The notes below the pieces were generated by a model that saw nothing but the letters and a program-made list of their open reading frames with translations, had not been told where the DNA came from and did not search any database. 64,000 nt of DNA from Morinoia aosen (lineage: Eukaryota > Arthropoda > Malacostraca > Amphipoda > Talitridae). The translations under genes were made by a program, and so were the position numbers. How positions within the stretch are numbered: position 1 is the first letter of the stretch; the number at the start of each line of letters is the position of its first letter. The stretch spans positions 39,782,964 to 39,846,963 of the forward strand of contig CM059556.1 of NCBI GenBank assembly GCA_030386875.1, in the 5' to 3' direction. Positions 62,402 to 64,000 of this stretch are shown here, piece by piece.

Positions 62402-64000
62402 TGTCACGTCGTACAAGACGTGAGGAAATTTGAAGAATTTTGATAAATTTATTGCGGCAACATTCTGCGGATCCGCGCTTCGTCCGCAAGAATGACGCCA
62501 ACGTTTTATTTGTTTGAAGTGCGTGGGAGGAACAGGTTCCCGGATAATTTTAAGTTCTGCGTTGTTTAGGAAGTGAACTTGAGTGAGAAACTCATTCGAT
62601 TTACGTGTTACCTCGCTAGCTATATTTTTCGGGTGTTTTCACACGGTGTAGCCAGTAAGCTGCAGTGTAATGCTGGGAATTAGTCAGGTTCTGGTTTAAC
62701 GGTATTTTAGCTGAACACTGTGATTTTACTAATGAACTTTCCTATCTCTGTTTCACTGCTCTAAGTGATTTGTGTTAATGTCCAAACCTTTTGCTCAGCA
62801 ACATTTGCATAATAGCCAAGCCATGTAAGCTATGTTGTCATATATAATATTGTAAACAGTGTCATGGGCAGTAAATGCAACATGGAGAGACTGACATTTC
62901 AATGCCTCTTAGTCTACACAGAGGATTACTTGAAGTTTATTGCATTTCATAGATTAACACAAGATAGCACAATTTTATATTTATTTGATAATACAAACCA
63001 ACCACTGCTTCACTATTGAAAGATTTGTGTACTGAAAATAAAAGCTATGGTGATTCTTCCATGGATTAGACATCAGTTGTTGATATTGAAAAATTCATGG
63101 CACGTCGTGCCAGACTTGTACCAACTTGGGAACACGATTTTCTTGTCTTTGTATTATCTCTTGTCTTTTTATTATTTATAACATTCATTAATTGAAAGAT
63201 GTGAACCAAGCAAATTAAATTTAGTCGATTGGCTTCTTACCTATGAGCTGTGCTGGGCAAGTTGCGCCAGTCAGCAAGGTGGAAGCCTAAAGTTACGGCA
63301 TTCAGTAGACTGAGAATAGGCGCAGAAATTTGAGACCACTAGCTCATATGATTTGTGTTTTCAAAGCGACGTCGACAAACGTGCACTTGCCTCTCTCATT
63401 TTGTTTATAATAGAATTTATTGATAATGGTGATTTGATGACCTGAGTGACTTGCCCCTGCTTTAGAGACCTAATTTGCTGTCTCTTTTCCACAGATAGGG
63501 TAAAGAAAGCCAGAGTAGGCACTTATTTTGCAGACTAAAATAAGCTGTCACAGGTCTAAACTGAGGGACCTTTCCTCATCGTCTGTAAGTATTTTAGAGT
63601 GTCCTCTTTCAACTTGTGATGTTACCTAACTCGTCATCCCTTTATAGTGTGAAGCGTTCATGTGAAAACTATAAACTTGTTGTGCGATCGTCCACCTTTG
63701 TTCAAATAAAGTGCTTATTGACTAATGACCGCTGTGTTAGGATTGTTGGATACGGATGTGCATTCATGTGTGTAACTTTGTGCTTCCTTAAAAAGACACT
63801 TTGAACATTGGCCGAAACAAGCGATTCATGTATTATTGCCTGGCGTCAGGGATTACGAAGTTCATGCCATGTACATATAAACTATCAAAAGCGTTCTCAC
63901 CTCACAATGGAAATGCATCGTCCATGAAATTGCGCTGTCTCTTATAGCTGTCATTACACGTATTATCGAATGTAGATCGGGCAAGATTAGGAGTACATTG
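62402..64000 (+). repeat. BEL-2-type LTR, incomplete at the window edge
   Basis: Starts TGTCACGTCGTACAAGACG and follows the BEL-2 LTR for 1,599 bp to the end of the window, with a few changes (for example GATAAATTTATT against GATAAATTCATT). It could be a solo LTR or the 5' LTR of a further element. Left flank CTATA. Confidence 0.9.

Overview
This 64 kb window looks like a stretch of arthropod nuclear DNA made almost entirely of transposable elements. I see no host gene, rRNA, tRNA or CRISPR array. The arthropod guess rests on the mix of large BEL/Pao elements, Gypsy elements, Jockey-like and CR1-like LINEs and mariner relics, plus a tRNA-His primer site of insect type; the species cannot be named from the sequence.

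Layout. (1) 1-9034, minus strand: the 5' part of a large Gypsy element (Gypsy-1) with a 1.6 kb LTR, a tRNA-His primer-binding site, an intact gag, and a pol frame that stays open to the window edge. Between RNase H and integrase this pol carries an OTU-like domain and a second aspartic protease; this is the most unusual coding feature here. (2) 9180-10396, minus: a frameshifted Jockey-type LINE ORF1. (3) 11750-27966, plus: BEL-1, a young BEL/Pao element with near-identical 2.05 kb LTRs, inserted in a GGAGTC repeat. Its gag and pol are in one frame, separated by a TGA in a readthrough-type context. A full-length CR1-like LINE (21004-26280) sits inside its 3' LTR. (4) 28-34 kb: AT-rich DNA with a decayed mariner (29629-30246), a roughly 2.4 kb imperfect palindrome holding a foldback MITE, and a second GGAGTC minisatellite. 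(5) 34234-53672, plus: Gypsy-2, a degenerate Gypsy element split by a 10.8 kb BEL element (BEL-2, 37366-48127, TSD GATCT) and by a reverse-oriented solo LTR of the same BEL family (50478-52749, TSD GTCGC). Gypsy-2 itself lies in an older related LTR. (6) 53956 onward, plus: BEL-3, a relative of BEL-2 that keeps gag and protease but has no recognisable RT or integrase. Its 3' LTR is cut by an unidentified LTR-like fragment and then by another BEL-2-type LTR that runs off the window.

Relative age follows from the nesting: older Gypsy-2-type LTR, then Gypsy-2, then BEL-2 and the solo LTR; BEL-3 landed in the older LTR remnant. BEL-1 is recent, and the LINE is younger still. BEL-1 and the LINE have intact reading frames. 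Gypsy-1 is intact as far as it is visible. BEL-2, BEL-3, Gypsy-2, the Jockey-like ORF1 and the mariner are broken or incomplete.
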